DNA of 64,000 nt, taken from positions 1 to 64,000 of the forward strand of contig NZ_JAQSDL010000085.1 in the NCBI RefSeq assembly GCF_029945895.1. The letters are read 5' to 3'. Below are positions 23,482-32,716 of this stretch, piece after piece. The position numbers were made by a program, and so were the translations under genes. Position 1 is the stretch's first letter. Each line of letters begins with the position of its first letter. This DNA is from Polaromonas sp. (GTDB lineage Bacteria > Pseudomonadota > Gammaproteobacteria > Burkholderiales > Burkholderiaceae_C). Under the pieces are notes generated by a model. The model made no database searches. It saw nothing but the letters and a program-made list of their open reading frames with translations, and had not been told where the DNA came from.

Positions 23482-24423
23482 TTACCGGGCTTCGGTGCCC
23501 GGCGCTGCGGCCGCGTCAAACACGCCACCGAGCAGTTCGGGCAGGCGCGTGGTGGCCATCTTGAAGCCGCAGGCCTGCGCGTGGCCGCCACCGCCCATGC
23601 TTTCGGCCAGCGCGATGCAATCAAAGCCGCGTTGCGAGCGCAAGCCGGCCTTGACCACGCCGCCGGGGGCCACCGTCCACAACAGCGCAAAGGTGCCGCT
23701 CTGTTTTGAAAGCAGGTCACCCACCAGGCTGTGAAACACGCCGGGCGCGTTGACCATCAGGCCGTGCTGGCCGTTGAAGGTGACGGGCTGCGCGTTCTCG
23801 GCGATGCCGGCCGCCAGCTTGCTGAATTTTTCGTCCATGGCCTGGCCACGCGCCATGAAGGCCGCCACCTGTTCGGGGCTGAAGGCGGCAATCGCCGCCC
23901 AGCGCGCAAAGTCGTGGGGCTCCATGTCGAGCGCCGCCAGAAAGGCCGGGCTCTCGGGGTAGCGCCAGACCCAGATGTCGCGGTCCTCGATGAAACGCAC
24001 CAGATCCGGCAATGGTGCGGCAGGATGAAAAAATTCCCAGGCCAGACGGGCCCCGCATTTGTCCATGTCGAAGTGCACCACACCGCAACGGCAGGAAAAA
24101 CCGGTGAGTTTTTCTGCGGCGCTTTTGTGGTGGTCCAGCATCACGAGTTTGGCGGCGCGTTCCTCGATGCCGCGCAGGATGTCGGCGGAAAACGAAAAAT
24201 CGAGGATGTACACCGCGCGCCCGGTGAGCGCCGGCAGGTCATCGACCGAACGGGTGTCGCCGTGGTCCAGCCCCACCAGCTCGGCCCGGCCTTCGTAATA
24301 CAGCCAGGCAGCCAGGGCCGCGGCAAAGCCGTCCGGGCAACCGCGCCCGTGGTAAAGAATCAGGGGTTGCGGGTCGTTTTTGTCAGGCGCAACCAGCAGT
24401 TGCAGGGGAAGTATGGTTTTCAT
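23482..24423 (-). CDS. DHH/DHHA1 family phosphoesterase
   Basis: 313 residues from the ATG at 24423. Family motifs are LILYHGRGCPDGFAAALAAW, AVYILDFSFSAD, the eponymous KLVMLDHHKSAAEK, WEFFHP, FIEDRDIWVW, and the DHHA1 motif AESMGGGGHAQACGFKM. DHH phosphoesterases use two metals to cleave phosphodiesters or pyrophosphate-like bonds (RecJ, NrnA, others). The version lacking a RecJ OB-domain is common in proteobacteria, with no firm substrate. Confidence 0.88.
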   Translation of the reverse strand: MKTILPLQLLVAPDKNDPQPLILYHGRGCPDGFAAALAAWLYYEGRAELVGLDHGDTRSVDDLPALTGRAVYILDFSFSADILRGIEERAAKLVMLDHHKSAAEKLTGFSCRCGVVHFDMDKCGARLAWEFFHPAAPLPDLVRFIEDRDIWVWRYPESPAFLAALDMEPHDFARWAAIAAFSPEQVAAFMARGQAMDEKFSKLAAGIAENAQPVTFNGQHGLMVNAPGVFHSLVGDLLSKQSGTFALLWTVAPGGVVKAGLRSQRGFDCIALAESMGGGGHAQACGFKMATTRLPELLGGVFDAAAAPGTEAR

Positions 24424-24481
24424 GGCTCCCCGATTGTCGCCGGGCGACGGCACAGGCCTCCCCGGGGATCGGTCGCGGGGA

Positions 24482-24877
24482 TCAGTCCTGGGGCGCCGGG
24501 CCGTTCGGTGGCCTGCGGCTGGCGGCTTCTTCGGCGCTTTCCATGTGCTCGTTCGGCCGGTCGGTGTGCGACACCCAGAGCCCGTCGGCCACATACCCCG
24601 GGCCTTTCATGATCATCACAATCACACAACCAAAGGCCACGGTGACCACCATGGACCAGTGAAACAGGATGGCGCCCAGCACCATATAGCCCACCATCTG
24701 CTCCCAGCGGGCCTGGGCGGCTCCGGCGGCGGGATCGTTGAACAGGTACACCAGCCCCAGGACCAGCAACGGCAGCAACGTGCCCACCGCGGCAATCAAG
24801 GGCAGCTTGCGCCACAAGGTCCATTCCAGGCCGCTGGCGCTGCGCCGGGAGTTCGGGAGTTTTTTCAACCAGTTCAT
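24482..24877 (-). CDS. Small inner-membrane protein
   Basis: 131 residues with two membrane segments (about residues 27-45 and 67-88). The cytoplasmic N-terminus is basic and the tail is polar with no motif. The loop around FNDPAAGAA and the second segment containing HWSMVVTVAFG are reminiscent of small uncharacterised proteobacterial membrane proteins. No function is assigned. It follows the DHH gene on the same strand with a gap of 58 bases. Confidence 0.65.
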   Translation of the reverse strand: MNWLKKLPNSRRSASGLEWTLWRKLPLIAAVGTLLPLLVLGLVYLFNDPAAGAAQARWEQMVGYMVLGAILFHWSMVVTVAFGCVIVMIMKGPGYVADGLWVSHTDRPNEHMESAEEAASRRPPNGPAPQD

Positions 24878-25156
24878 CGGGGGCCCGGCAGGTCATGAAA
24901 AGTCTGTTGCACGATGTCCAGTATTCCACGTGGGCGGCCTCCCCGCCATGACATGGATCAGGGGGCACCGCAGGAGGTCTGCCCCGAAGTTTTTGTTGTA
25001 GCCCAGCTTGTCCGTTCCTGCCGCAGCGCGCTGTTTTGCCCATGTTGATGTTGTGGGGGACGGCTGCCTCACTGCCGGGACGGGAACCAATCCGCGCCGG
25101 CCCGCTCCATCGTGCAGGCCTTTGCGCGCTTGGCCGCAAAGCTCCGAAGGAAGCCC

Positions 25157-25624
25157 ATGCTCAGAACCCTCAAAGACCTGTTTGACACATTCACGACGCC
25201 CGCCCAGGCACCATCCCCCGCCGACCGCGAACATGCACTGCAACTGGGCACCGCCGTGCTGCTGGTGGAGGTCATGCGCGCCGACCCTGCCATCACTGCC
25301 GCCGAAAGGGCGACCGTGCTGGACACGCTGCGCGCAAAATTTTCACTCTCCGACGACGAGCTGGCGCGGCTGCTGGAACTGGCCGAAGACACCGCCAGCA
25401 CCAGCCACGACTACCACCGCTTCACCTCCGCCATGAACGAGCATTTCACACACGCACAGAAGATTCATGTGGTGGAAACCATGTGGCAGGTGGCATATTC
25501 GGACGCCCATCTCGACGCCCACGAAAACCACCTGATCAGCAAGATTGCCGGCTTGCTGCATGTCACGCATGGCGAATACATAGGCGCCAAAATGCGCGCC
25601 AGGGAAGCCGCCGGCCCGGCCTGA
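25157..25624 (+). CDS. TerB family (tellurite resistance-like) protein
   Basis: 155 residues, ATG after AAGGAAG. It is a TerB-type helical bundle: ALQLGTAVLLVEVMRADPAI, acidic residues in ITAAERATVLD and SLSDDELARLLELAED, then IHVVETMWQVAYSDAHLDAH and ENHLISKIAGLLHV. TerB-like domains bind calcium or other metals and membranes; the cellular role of this short form is not known. The last ~195 bases are nearly identical to 30098-30294. Confidence 0.88.
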   Translation: MLRTLKDLFDTFTTPAQAPSPADREHALQLGTAVLLVEVMRADPAITAAERATVLDTLRAKFSLSDDELARLLELAEDTASTSHDYHRFTSAMNEHFTHAQKIHVVETMWQVAYSDAHLDAHENHLISKIAGLLHVTHGEYIGAKMRAREAAGPA

Positions 25625-25640
25625 GCGGAACGCTGGCAGC

Positions 25641-25704
25641 CAATTTGCTCTTCTATTGATAGCTGCCTGCGCCCGCTGCAAAAGGGCTGCAGGCACTTTT
25701 TACA
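25641..25704 (+). repeat. Dispersed intergenic element, copy 5 (terminator-like)
   Basis: TTGATAGCTGCCTGCGCCCG, CTGCAAAAGGGCTGCAGGCA, CTTTTT. The TGCCTGC...GCAGGCA and GCCC...GGGC arms make a hairpin followed by T residues, so this copy can act as the terminator of the TerB gene. Confidence 0.75.
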
Positions 25705-25719
25705 TACTCCAGCGCCGTG

Positions 25720-26109
25720 TCAGCGGGATGCTTTCAATTCACGCAACGCCACCACGGCCACCACCCCCCAGAACAGCAGCCTGAGCGCGAGCGCAGCCAC
25801 CGTGCGTGTTTCATAGGCACCCCCACCCGCAACATGCACGGCGAAGGCGCCCGCGACGAGGGCTGTGGCCAGCGCCAGCAGGCTGGCCGCCCGGGCAGCC
25901 CAGCGACGCCCCCGCCAAAGCCCGAAGCCACTGATCACATAGGCGAAGCCGGCGAGAAAGTTGAACCACAACACGAAGTCCACGGCGTTGCCCACGGCGG
26001 CGCGTGCCTCGGTGCCACCAAACAGCGCACGCCCGCCACTGAAAACTGTGAGTACACCAAAAACAATGGCGGCAGCGGCGAGGATTTTGAGGAGTCGGGA
26101 CGTGTTCAT
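25720..26109 (-). CDS. Four-helix inner-membrane protein of unknown function
   Basis: 129 residues from the ATG at 26109 (AAAGGACC upstream). Four hydrophobic segments span most of the protein, joined by short charged loops (GGRALFGGTEAR, RGRRWAARA). The shape resembles DoxX-like or small DUF membrane proteins but no signature is clear. It ends a minus-strand run, 41 bases after the ABC ATPase, and may be part of that efflux operon. Confidence 0.7.
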   Translation of the reverse strand: MNTSRLLKILAAAAIVFGVLTVFSGGRALFGGTEARAAVGNAVDFVLWFNFLAGFAYVISGFGLWRGRRWAARAASLLALATALVAGAFAVHVAGGGAYETRTVAALALRLLFWGVVAVVALRELKASR

Positions 26110-26149
26110 GCAAGGTCCTTTCATGGTCTGGCGCCCACCCCGCCGGTCA

Positions 26150-26893
26150 TCAAAAGCTCAGCCCCTGGCCGGCTTCTTCAATGGTCTGGCCATCACGGAT
26201 GTGATAAATGCGCTTGAACGTCGGAATGATTTTTTCGTCGTGAGTCACCACGATGATCGCGGTCTGCGCCTGCCGGGCCATCTGGTTCAGGATGCGCATG
26301 ACGGCGAGCGCCCGTTCACTGTCCAGCGGGGCGGTGGGTTCGTCGGCCAGGATCACGGGTGGACGGTTCGCCAGGGCCCGCGCAATGGATACGCGCTGCT
26401 GCTCTCCGCCGGACAGTTGCGATGGTTCGGCGCGGGCGCGGTGAGCCACATCCAGCGCGGTCAGCAGTTCCAGCGCCCGGGCCCGGGCTTGGGCATTGGG
26501 GACCCCGGCGAGCATGGGCAGCAGGGCCACGTTGTCGGTGATGTCCAGAAAGGGAATCAGGTACGGGGCCTGGAACACAAAACCGATGCGGTCGCGCCGC
26601 AGGGCGCGCAGGTCGGAGGTGGTCCAGCCGTTGTCGTAAATCACATCGTTGCCCAGCGTCATGCGCCCGGACGTGGGTTCAATGATGGCGCCCAGGCATT
26701 TGAGCAGTGTGCTTTTGCCCGAGCCCGAGGGGCCCACCAGTCCCACGACCTCGCCGGGGCCCACGGTCATGTTGACGTTCCTGAGGGCCTCGACGGCGGT
26801 GTCGCCCTGACCGTAGACCTTACGCAGGCCTTCAATGCGGATGCCGCCGGCGCTTGCCGGGGTGGCCGGGCTCATGGCCATCACCGGGGTCAT
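26150..26893 (-). CDS. ABC transporter ATP-binding protein (MacB/LolD/DevA-like)
   Basis: 247 residues with Walker A ([13 protein letters not shown]), Q-loop ([13 protein letters not shown]), signature ([15 protein letters not shown]), Walker B ([13 protein letters not shown]) and H-loop (IIVVTHDEK). The N-terminal [18 protein letters not shown] pattern is that of MacB/LolD-type ATPases, which power FtsX-like permeases that extrude substrates from the periplasm instead of moving them across the inner membrane. The start overlaps the permease stop by four bases. Its partners are the permease and adaptor upstream. Confidence 0.95.
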   Translation of the reverse strand: MTPVMAMSPATPASAGGIRIEGLRKVYGQGDTAVEALRNVNMTVGPGEVVGLVGPSGSGKSTLLKCLGAIIEPTSGRMTLGNDVIYDNGWTTSDLRALRRDRIGFVFQAPYLIPFLDITDNVALLPMLAGVPNAQARARALELLTALDVAHRARAEPSQLSGGEQQRVSIARALANRPPVILADEPTAPLDSERALAVMRILNQMARQAQTAIIVVTHDEKIIPTFKRIYHIRDGQTIEEAGQGLSF

Positions 26894-28083
26894 CCGATGG
26901 CCTCTGCGGGATCGACCTGGAGTGCGGCGCGGATGGCCAGTGTGCTGGCCAGCGCGCAGATCAGCAGCGTGCCGCCCAGCCCCATCATGGCATCCTGCGT
27001 CAGCAGCAGAACGAACTTGGGAAACACCGGCGCCCAGAGCGTGGCACTTACCTTGCCGACGACAAAACCAATCAGCCCCAGACCCAGTGCCTGCTGCAGG
27101 ATCATGCTGGCGATGGTCAGGTTGCGCGTGCCGATGAGCTTGAGCACCGCGATCTCGCGGATCTTGCCCAGTGTCATGGTGTAGATGATGAAGGCCACGA
27201 CGGCGGCGCTGACCACCGCCAGAATCACCAGGAACATGCCAATCTGTCGGGCCGATGTGGCAATCAGCTTGGCCACCAGAATTTCCTCCATGCCGTCCCG
27301 CGTGAACACCTCCAGGTGTTTCCAGCGGCGAATCGGTTCGGCGACCTGGTCGGCCCCGAACCCGGGTGCCAGTTGCACCAGCACCGCATTGACGTTGTGG
27401 CTGCTGGTCTGCAGCGCCTGCACCGCATCGAGCAGACCCGGCACGCCGGGGCGGTTGAAGGCCGGGTTGGCGGCGGTTCGGGTGCGGTCATTGACGATGG
27501 CGTCGTTGTCTTTCAGGAACTGCGCCTCCTGGGCGTCCTTGAGCGGGATGAACACCATCGGGTCGCCGCCCGAAGACACCATGCGCTGCGTCAACCCCAC
27601 CACGGTGTAGTCGTGGCGGCGGATGCGGATGCGCTCGCCCAGGACGAAGCCGGTTTTCACATCGGCCACGGCCTCGTAATGGCCACGTGTGAGCTGGCGG
27701 CCCGCCACCAGATAACCCGGCTCGCCGGGCTGGCCCGGCTCCATGCCAACCACCATGGCCCGGGTGTCGTCGCCGTCATGGCTTTGCACCTGCATGGTGA
27801 AGTAGGTCACGTTGGCCGCCTGGGCCACACCGGGCATGCCGCGCACGCTGCGCACCACATCGTCTTTCAGGCTCGATGATTCGGCATACGGCCCCTGCGT
27901 GTCTTTTTGCACCACCCACAGGTCGGCCCGGCTGTTGGTCAGCAGGGCTTGCGCGTCATCGACCATGCCGCGATAGACACCGGCCATGGTCAGCGTCACC
28001 CCGATCAGCAGGCCCAGACCCAGGCCAGTGAGCACAAACTTGCCCCAGCTGTGCGCAATGTCGCGCCCGGCCAGACTGATCAC
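26890..28083 (-). CDS. FtsX-like ABC permease (MacB/DevC type)
   Basis: 397 residues. The topology is one N-terminal membrane segment (SWGKFVLTGLGLGLLIGVTL), a large periplasmic domain of about 230 residues, then three C-terminal membrane segments (AVVAFIIYTMTLGKIREIAV, ALGLGLIGFVVGK, and LGGTLLICALASTLAIRAAL) typical of FtsX/MacB permeases. The family couples ATP hydrolysis to a periplasmic adaptor and an outer-membrane channel. It overlaps both neighbouring genes by four bases, so the ATPase, permease and adaptor form one coupled unit. Confidence 0.93.
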   Translation of the reverse strand: MISLAGRDIAHSWGKFVLTGLGLGLLIGVTLTMAGVYRGMVDDAQALLTNSRADLWVVQKDTQGPYAESSSLKDDVVRSVRGMPGVAQAANVTYFTMQVQSHDGDDTRAMVVGMEPGQPGEPGYLVAGRQLTRGHYEAVADVKTGFVLGERIRIRRHDYTVVGLTQRMVSSGGDPMVFIPLKDAQEAQFLKDNDAIVNDRTRTAANPAFNRPGVPGLLDAVQALQTSSHNVNAVLVQLAPGFGADQVAEPIRRWKHLEVFTRDGMEEILVAKLIATSARQIGMFLVILAVVSAAVVAFIIYTMTLGKIREIAVLKLIGTRNLTIASMILQQALGLGLIGFVVGKVSATLWAPVFPKFVLLLTQDAMMGLGGTLLICALASTLAIRAALQVDPAEAIG

Positions 28084-29297
28084 GGTGCGGTCCCCTGGCG
28101 TCCGTCCTTGACCAGCGTGTCCACGACCTGCACGCGGGCGCCGGGCGTGAGGGCCTTCTGGCTGTACACCACCACCTCGTCACCGGCCTTGAGGCCGTCA
28201 ATCACCTGCACCTGGCCATCCAGACTGCGAACACCCAGCCGCACCGGCACGAACACCGGCTTGCCGCTTTCGATGCGCCAGACGCCGGTGGCCCCCTGAC
28301 GATGCTGGATGCTGGCATTGGGCACCAACAATGAAGAAGCTGTTTCGGGCAGCTGCAGCGTGACCTCGGCCAGTTCACCGACGGCGGCGCCCATCACCTT
28401 GGCGGTCGGCGCCTGCGCAAAGGCCACCTGGGCGATGCGCTCCTCGGTCACGCTGTCGGCCAGCAGTTCCACGCGCGCAACCTGCCCCGCCACAGGCTCA
28501 CCCGGATGCGAACGCAGCACGATGCGGGCGGACAGGCCCGGCGCGAGACCGGCCGAACGCCCCTGGTCCACCCGCAATTTCACCCACAGGCTGGACGGGT
28601 CGATCAGGCGCAGCACAGGCTGGCCGGCCACCACGGTGGTGCCGGCTTCGGCGTCGCGGCTGGTCACCACCCCATCGGCCGGGGCCAGCAGACGGACATT
28701 GCCGCGTTGCTGCTGCAGACCCGCACGCTCTGCCTTCTGGCGGGCCACGTCCTGGCCAGTGCCGGCCAGATTGGCCTGGGCAGCCTGCAGCGCAGCGTCG
28801 GCGGAGGCTTTTTCCTGCAAGCGGGATTCAAGCGCAGCGGCACTGATGAAATTTTGCGCGGCCAGCTCCTCGTTGCGTCTGGCGTTGATGGCGGCCAGTT
28901 CCCGCCGGGCCGCAGCGTCCTTCAACTGGGCCTGCGCCGCTGCCTGCGTGCTGCCCGCGCGGGCCAGCGAGGCATCCAGGGCCACGAGGCGCTGGTCGAG
29001 ATCCACCGGGTCCATGTCAGCCAGCAACTGCCCGGCCTTGACCGTGTCGCCCACGTCCACCCGGACAGCCAACACCCGGCCCGCCGCCGTCGGGCCAACC
29101 ATCCAGCTGCGCCGCGCTTCCACGGTGCCGATGCCAAAAATCGCCGGGGCCAGACGACCCTCCTGTACCTGCGTGACCGTGATACGCGTTGCCGCCAGCG
29201 GGCCGGTGCGCAGCGCCACCCAGGCCAGTGCGCCCGCCAGGGCCAGAACCAGGGCGCCCAGCGCGATGCGGCGTGAAAACGGGAAGTAACGTTTCAT
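28080..29297 (-). CDS. HlyD/RND-type periplasmic adaptor (membrane fusion protein)
   Basis: 405 residues. An N-terminal membrane anchor (RIALGALVLALAGALAWV) is followed by a biotinyl-lipoyl half (GRVLAVRVDVGDTVKAGQLL), a long coiled-coil hairpin rich in Ala/Gln/Arg, the second lipoyl half (VRLLAPADGVVTSRDAEAG), and a beta-barrel and membrane-proximal domain. It links the inner-membrane ABC complex to an outer-membrane channel, which is not encoded here. It overlaps TetR upstream and the permease downstream as ATGA. Confidence 0.93.
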   Translation of the reverse strand: MKRYFPFSRRIALGALVLALAGALAWVALRTGPLAATRITVTQVQEGRLAPAIFGIGTVEARRSWMVGPTAAGRVLAVRVDVGDTVKAGQLLADMDPVDLDQRLVALDASLARAGSTQAAAQAQLKDAAARRELAAINARRNEELAAQNFISAAALESRLQEKASADAALQAAQANLAGTGQDVARQKAERAGLQQQRGNVRLLAPADGVVTSRDAEAGTTVVAGQPVLRLIDPSSLWVKLRVDQGRSAGLAPGLSARIVLRSHPGEPVAGQVARVELLADSVTEERIAQVAFAQAPTAKVMGAAVGELAEVTLQLPETASSLLVPNASIQHRQGATGVWRIESGKPVFVPVRLGVRSLDGQVQVIDGLKAGDEVVVYSQKALTPGARVQVVDTLVKDGRQGTAP

Positions 29298-29965
29298 GGG
29301 TATTCCTTCAAGGCAGGGGCCGGTCTGCCTGTCGCCGGTGTGCGACCTTTGCCGACAGTGAGCCCGCGCTGGTAAATCATGAACACGCCGGGAGCATGCG
29401 TGGTCACGGAGCGCACATCGCCACTGAGCAGCGATTGCATGACCAGGCCCTGCACCGAACCGATGAACAAGACGGCGGCGGCCTGCAGGTCGGTGCCCGG
29501 CGCCAGCAGGCGCTGGTCCTGCGCCTGCTGCAACACACCCATGAGCAAGCTCCGGTATTTCTGCATCAGGCCGCGCACGCTGGCCTTCAGTGCTGTGTCC
29601 TGCGCGTGCTGCAGTTCCTGAAAGATGAGCCGGGGAACGCCGGGATGGGCCACCACAAAGTCCACATGCGCCATGAACACCGCCCGCAACGCTGCCAGCG
29701 GGGTGGACGCCGTGCCAGCGGCCGTTTGCAGCCGGGCCATCAGCGTATCGGAAGCCCCGTCCAGCACGGCCAGCCAGATGGCCTCCTTGCTGGGAAAGTG
29801 CCGGAACACCGCGCCCTGGCTGATGCCCACGGCCTGCGCCAGATCACCCGTGGTGATGTCAGCCGGGCTGCGTTGTGCGGCCAGTTGCAGGGCAGCCTCC
29901 ACCAGGCCGGCCTGGCGGACTTCCGTGGCCTGCTTCGGGCGCTTGCTGGTTGCTGCTGCATTCAT
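29294..29965 (-). CDS. TetR family repressor of the ABC efflux operon
   Basis: 223 residues. The N-terminal HTH is standard TetR (RQAGLVEAALQLAAQR, DITTGDLAQAVGISQGAVFR, HFPSKEAIWLAVLD). The rest is the helical ligand-binding domain with a long C-terminal tail. It is the first gene of a four-gene operon in which each start overlaps the previous stop, so it should repress itself and the efflux genes. A perfect inverted repeat lies just before its start codon (29974-29993). The inducer is unknown. Confidence 0.93.
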   Translation of the reverse strand: MNAAATSKRPKQATEVRQAGLVEAALQLAAQRSPADITTGDLAQAVGISQGAVFRHFPSKEAIWLAVLDGASDTLMARLQTAAGTASTPLAALRAVFMAHVDFVVAHPGVPRLIFQELQHAQDTALKASVRGLMQKYRSLLMGVLQQAQDQRLLAPGTDLQAAAVLFIGSVQGLVMQSLLSGDVRSVTTHAPGVFMIYQRGLTVGKGRTPATGRPAPALKEYP

Positions 29966-29973
29966 GGGTATCC

Positions 29974-29993
29974 AAGTAATTAATCAATTACTT
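29974..29993. promoter_or_regulatory. Palindromic operator for the TetR repressor
   Basis: AAGTAATT-AATC-AATTACTT is a perfect 8-bp inverted repeat with a four-base spacer, beginning nine bases upstream of the repressor start codon. Its AT content stands out from the surroundings. It fits autoregulation by the TetR protein. Confidence 0.75.
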
Positions 29994-30043
29994 TGATTAT
30001 GGCGTCCTCCCTGTTGCAGCGCAGGCATGGATCCGATGGAACT

Positions 30044-30057
30044 TTGATCAAGGTCAA
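30044..30057 (+). promoter_or_regulatory. FNR/ANR-like box
   Basis: TTGATCAAGGTCAA matches the FNR consensus TTGAT-N4-ATCAA with one mismatch. It lies about 50 bases before the TerB fragment and about 80 bases upstream of the divergent TetR start, so either could be affected. Confidence 0.35.
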
Positions 30058-30093
30058 ACAACACGGCAAGGACCCATCACGACCAACACTGCT

Positions 30094-30294
30094 TTGTCCG
30101 CCATGAACGAGCACTTCACGCAGGCACAGAAGATTCACGTGGTGGAAACCATGTGGCAGGTGGCATATTCGGACGCCCATCTCGACGCCCACGAAAACCA
30201 CCTGATCAGCAAGATTGCCGGCCTGCTGCATGTCATGCATGGCGAATACATAGGCGCCAAGATGCGCGCCAGGGAAGCCGCCGGTCCGGCCTGA
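30094..30294 (+). pseudogene. Duplicated 3' fragment of the TerB gene
   Basis: From TCCGCCATGAACGAGCA (30098) to the stop, the sequence is almost identical to 25428-25624, with only about ten base differences, and encodes residues from MNEHFTQAQKIHVVETMW to the same C-terminus (MRAREAAGPA). The first ~90 residues of TerB are missing. The copy also carries the same downstream dispersed element. It could still be translated from the ATG at 30103 as a 63-residue peptide, but no Shine-Dalgarno is evident. Confidence 0.8.
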
Positions 30295-30314
30295 GCGCGG
30301 GCAGACGCCTGAGA

Positions 30315-30372
30315 CGCTACGGTATTCATAGCTGCTTGCGCCCGCTGCACAAGGGCTGCAGGGGGTTTTTAT
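30315..30372 (+). repeat. Dispersed intergenic element, copy 6 (terminator-like)
   Basis: ATTCATAGCTGCTTGCGCCC, GCTGCACAAGGGCTGCAGGG, GGTTTTTAT. It lies after the TerB fragment just as copy 5 lies after the full TerB gene. It may also end transcription of the histidine kinase gene from the other side. Confidence 0.75.
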
Positions 30373-30410
30373 TCAAAATCCCGGTGGACCGGGTGCGGTG
30401 CGCCTGGCGC

Positions 30411-32441
30411 TCAGTCCGCGGTCAGGGTTTCGACGATGGCAAACAGTTCTGCGGTCTTGATGGGTTTGGCCAGGTAGTCATCCATGCCGGCCTCCAGGCA
30501 ACGCTCGCGGTCGCCGCGCATGGCGTTGGCCGTCATGGCCACAATCGGCGTGCGCAGGCGCTCCTGTTTGCGTTCGAGCAGACGAATCGCCTTGGTCGCC
30601 TCAATGCCGTCCAGGTCGGGCATCTGGATATCCATCAGGATCACGCAAAAGCGGTGCATCAGGAATTTCTCCACGGCTTCCCGCCCCGTGCCCGCCAGGG
30701 TGACGCGGTAACCGCCACGTTGCAGCAGCGTCATCACCAGCGTCTGGTTGATCAGGTTGTCTTCAACCACCAGCACCGGCAGTTCCTCTTTCGTCCCCGG
30801 GGTAAGGATTGCCGGGAAAGCGGGCAAGGCGTCCGGTACCCGCAGGGGCGTCACATCCTCGGTAAAAGCCATGGTGAAATGAAAACTGCTGCCGGAACCG
30901 GGGGTGCTGTCCACCCACAACTCACCCTGCATCAGGCCAGCCAGACGGCGCGAAATCGTCAGCCCCAGACCCGAGCCGCCAAACCGGCGCGTGGTCGACG
31001 TGTCTTCCTGGCTGAAGGCCTGGAAAATATGCTGCTGCTTTTCACGCGAAATGCCGATGCCGGTGTCTGTCACGGTGAAGTGCAGCATGGCGCCGCCGGA
31101 TTCGCCCGGCTCCAGCGCGCAGTGAACACTGACCTCGCCGCGGTCCGTGAACTTGACGGCATTGCCGAGCAGGTTCAGCAGAATCTGCCGCAGCCGCACC
31201 TGTTCGCCCACCATCCGCCGCGGCACCCCAGGCGCCATCGTGCTGCTCAGCCGCAGCCCCTTTTCCTGGGCCCGCAGGGACAGCGACTGGACCGCTTCGT
31301 CCACCAACTGGTGCAGATCGAACGGAATCAACTCCATGGTGAGCATGCCTGCCTCGATTTTCGAGAGGTCCAGAATGTCGTCAATGATGGTCAGCAAGGC
31401 ATCAGCCGAAGTTTTCACAATGCCGAGAAACTGGCGCTGTTGCGCCGTGAGCTCGGTTTTGAGCACCAGGCCTGTCATGCCCAGGATGCCGTTCATGGGT
31501 GTACGGATCTCGTGACTCATGTTGGCAAGAAATTCGCTTTTGGCCCGGTTGGCGGACTGGGCCGCAGCGACGGCTTGCTGCAGTTCGTCGCGCCTTGCGC
31601 CGCGTTCCTGCACCAGGTCGGCAATCGTGCGGGACAGCACCGCAATGTCGTCACTGCCCGCGAAACCGTCAGAAGCAACATGCGGCAGCAGTTCCGCCAG
31701 CGCGCTGCGCAGTGAGGCCAGGGCCTTCTCGCGGTTGTCCAGCTCGTTTCTCAGGCGGTGGGCGGTCTGGTCGAGAATCTCGAACGTGGAACGAAATTCC
31801 AGGGGCAGGGTCTGCAGCATCGAGGCTCCCGCAGGATCGCCGTGGCGAGGAAATTTCGCCTGGAAGGTGTTCACGCGCTCCAGTGAACCGAGCCAGTGGC
31901 GCAGCGGAAACCAGATCAGCAGCAAGCCTCCGGCAAGACCGGCCAGTGCCATCCCCAAGGCAGCCTGCATCGATTGCCACAAACCTGCGGCCACCTGGCC
32001 CACCGCAAAATTCAGGCGCAGCACGCCATAGTCGCGCCCTCCCACTGAAATGACCCGGCTGACGGGCTCCAGGTTCGCATCGACCGCGTCGCGCAGCCAG
32101 CCGGGCGGGCGCACCAGCGCGGGTTGGGCGTTGTCGCGCTCAATGACACCGCCGGCGAGGTCGATGAACAAGGCCGACGAAAACTGCGAGCGCAGGACCG
32201 CCTTGTCCAGAATACGCTCGATGGTGGCGTAGTCCCCGATCACCGCGCTGTCGGAAATGGTCTGCGTCGCCACTTCGACCAGCATGGTTGCCGAGTCCTG
32301 TGCGTTTTCCACGGCCTCGGAGAACTGGAAATGGTAGAACAACCACAAACCGCTGCAGACAAACAGCAGCAGTGTCACCGTGTAGAGAAGATAGACCCGT
32401 GCAACCAGCGATTGCGGCAGGAGTCGGGCGAGATCGACCAT
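30411..32441 (-). CDS. Hybrid sensor histidine kinase with periplasmic sensor
   Basis: 676 residues from the ATG at 32441. Membrane segment 1 is at about 11-32, a ~120-residue periplasmic domain of CHASE8-like appearance ([28 protein letters not shown]) follows, then membrane segment 2 and a HAMP-like linker. The HisKA domain carries [13 protein letters not shown] (phospho-His), and the HATPase domain shows the N box ([13 protein letters not shown]), DTGIGIS and [16 protein letters not shown]-terminal receiver domain has the acidic pair, phospho-Asp ([12 protein letters not shown]) and Lys ([10 protein letters not shown]). No cognate output regulator is adjacent, so the signal probably leaves by phosphorelay. 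Confidence 0.95.
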   Translation of the reverse strand: MVDLARLLPQSLVARVYLLYTVTLLLFVCSGLWLFYHFQFSEAVENAQDSATMLVEVATQTISDSAVIGDYATIERILDKAVLRSQFSSALFIDLAGGVIERDNAQPALVRPPGWLRDAVDANLEPVSRVISVGGRDYGVLRLNFAVGQVAAGLWQSMQAALGMALAGLAGGLLLIWFPLRHWLGSLERVNTFQAKFPRHGDPAGASMLQTLPLEFRSTFEILDQTAHRLRNELDNREKALASLRSALAELLPHVASDGFAGSDDIAVLSRTIADLVQERGARRDELQQAVAAAQSANRAKSEFLANMSHEIRTPMNGILGMTGLVLKTELTAQQRQFLGIVKTSADALLTIIDDILDLSKIEAGMLTMELIPFDLHQLVDEAVQSLSLRAQEKGLRLSSTMAPGVPRRMVGEQVRLRQILLNLLGNAVKFTDRGEVSVHCALEPGESGGAMLHFTVTDTGIGISREKQQHIFQAFSQEDTSTTRRFGGSGLGLTISRRLAGLMQGELWVDSTPGSGSSFHFTMAFTEDVTPLRVPDALPAFPAILTPGTKEELPVLVVEDNLINQTLVMTLLQRGGYRVTLAGTGREAVEKFLMHRFCVILMDIQMPDLDGIEATKAIRLLERKQERLRTPIVAMTANAMRGDRERCLEAGMDDYLAKPIKTAELFAIVETLTAD

Positions 32442-32716
32442 CGGCACCCGCTCAGCGCAAACCGGTCCGGGCCGGCTGGTCAAGCTGCCAGCAGGCAGCG
32501 GTCAGGCGGATGTCGCATGGGTTGACCGACGGGAAGGCGGAAACTGGTTTTTCGGCCTGCGCGAAGGCACAGCCTGACAGCACGGCCGTGCAGCCTGCAA
32601 GGTGACGGAACAAGGATCGCCTTCAAAGTCAACGTAGCTAAAAAGTGTAGCTACCGACGGGCCACGCGGTTGGCCGATGTGCGGCCAGAACACCCTTGAC
32701 TTTGACCGATCGACGC

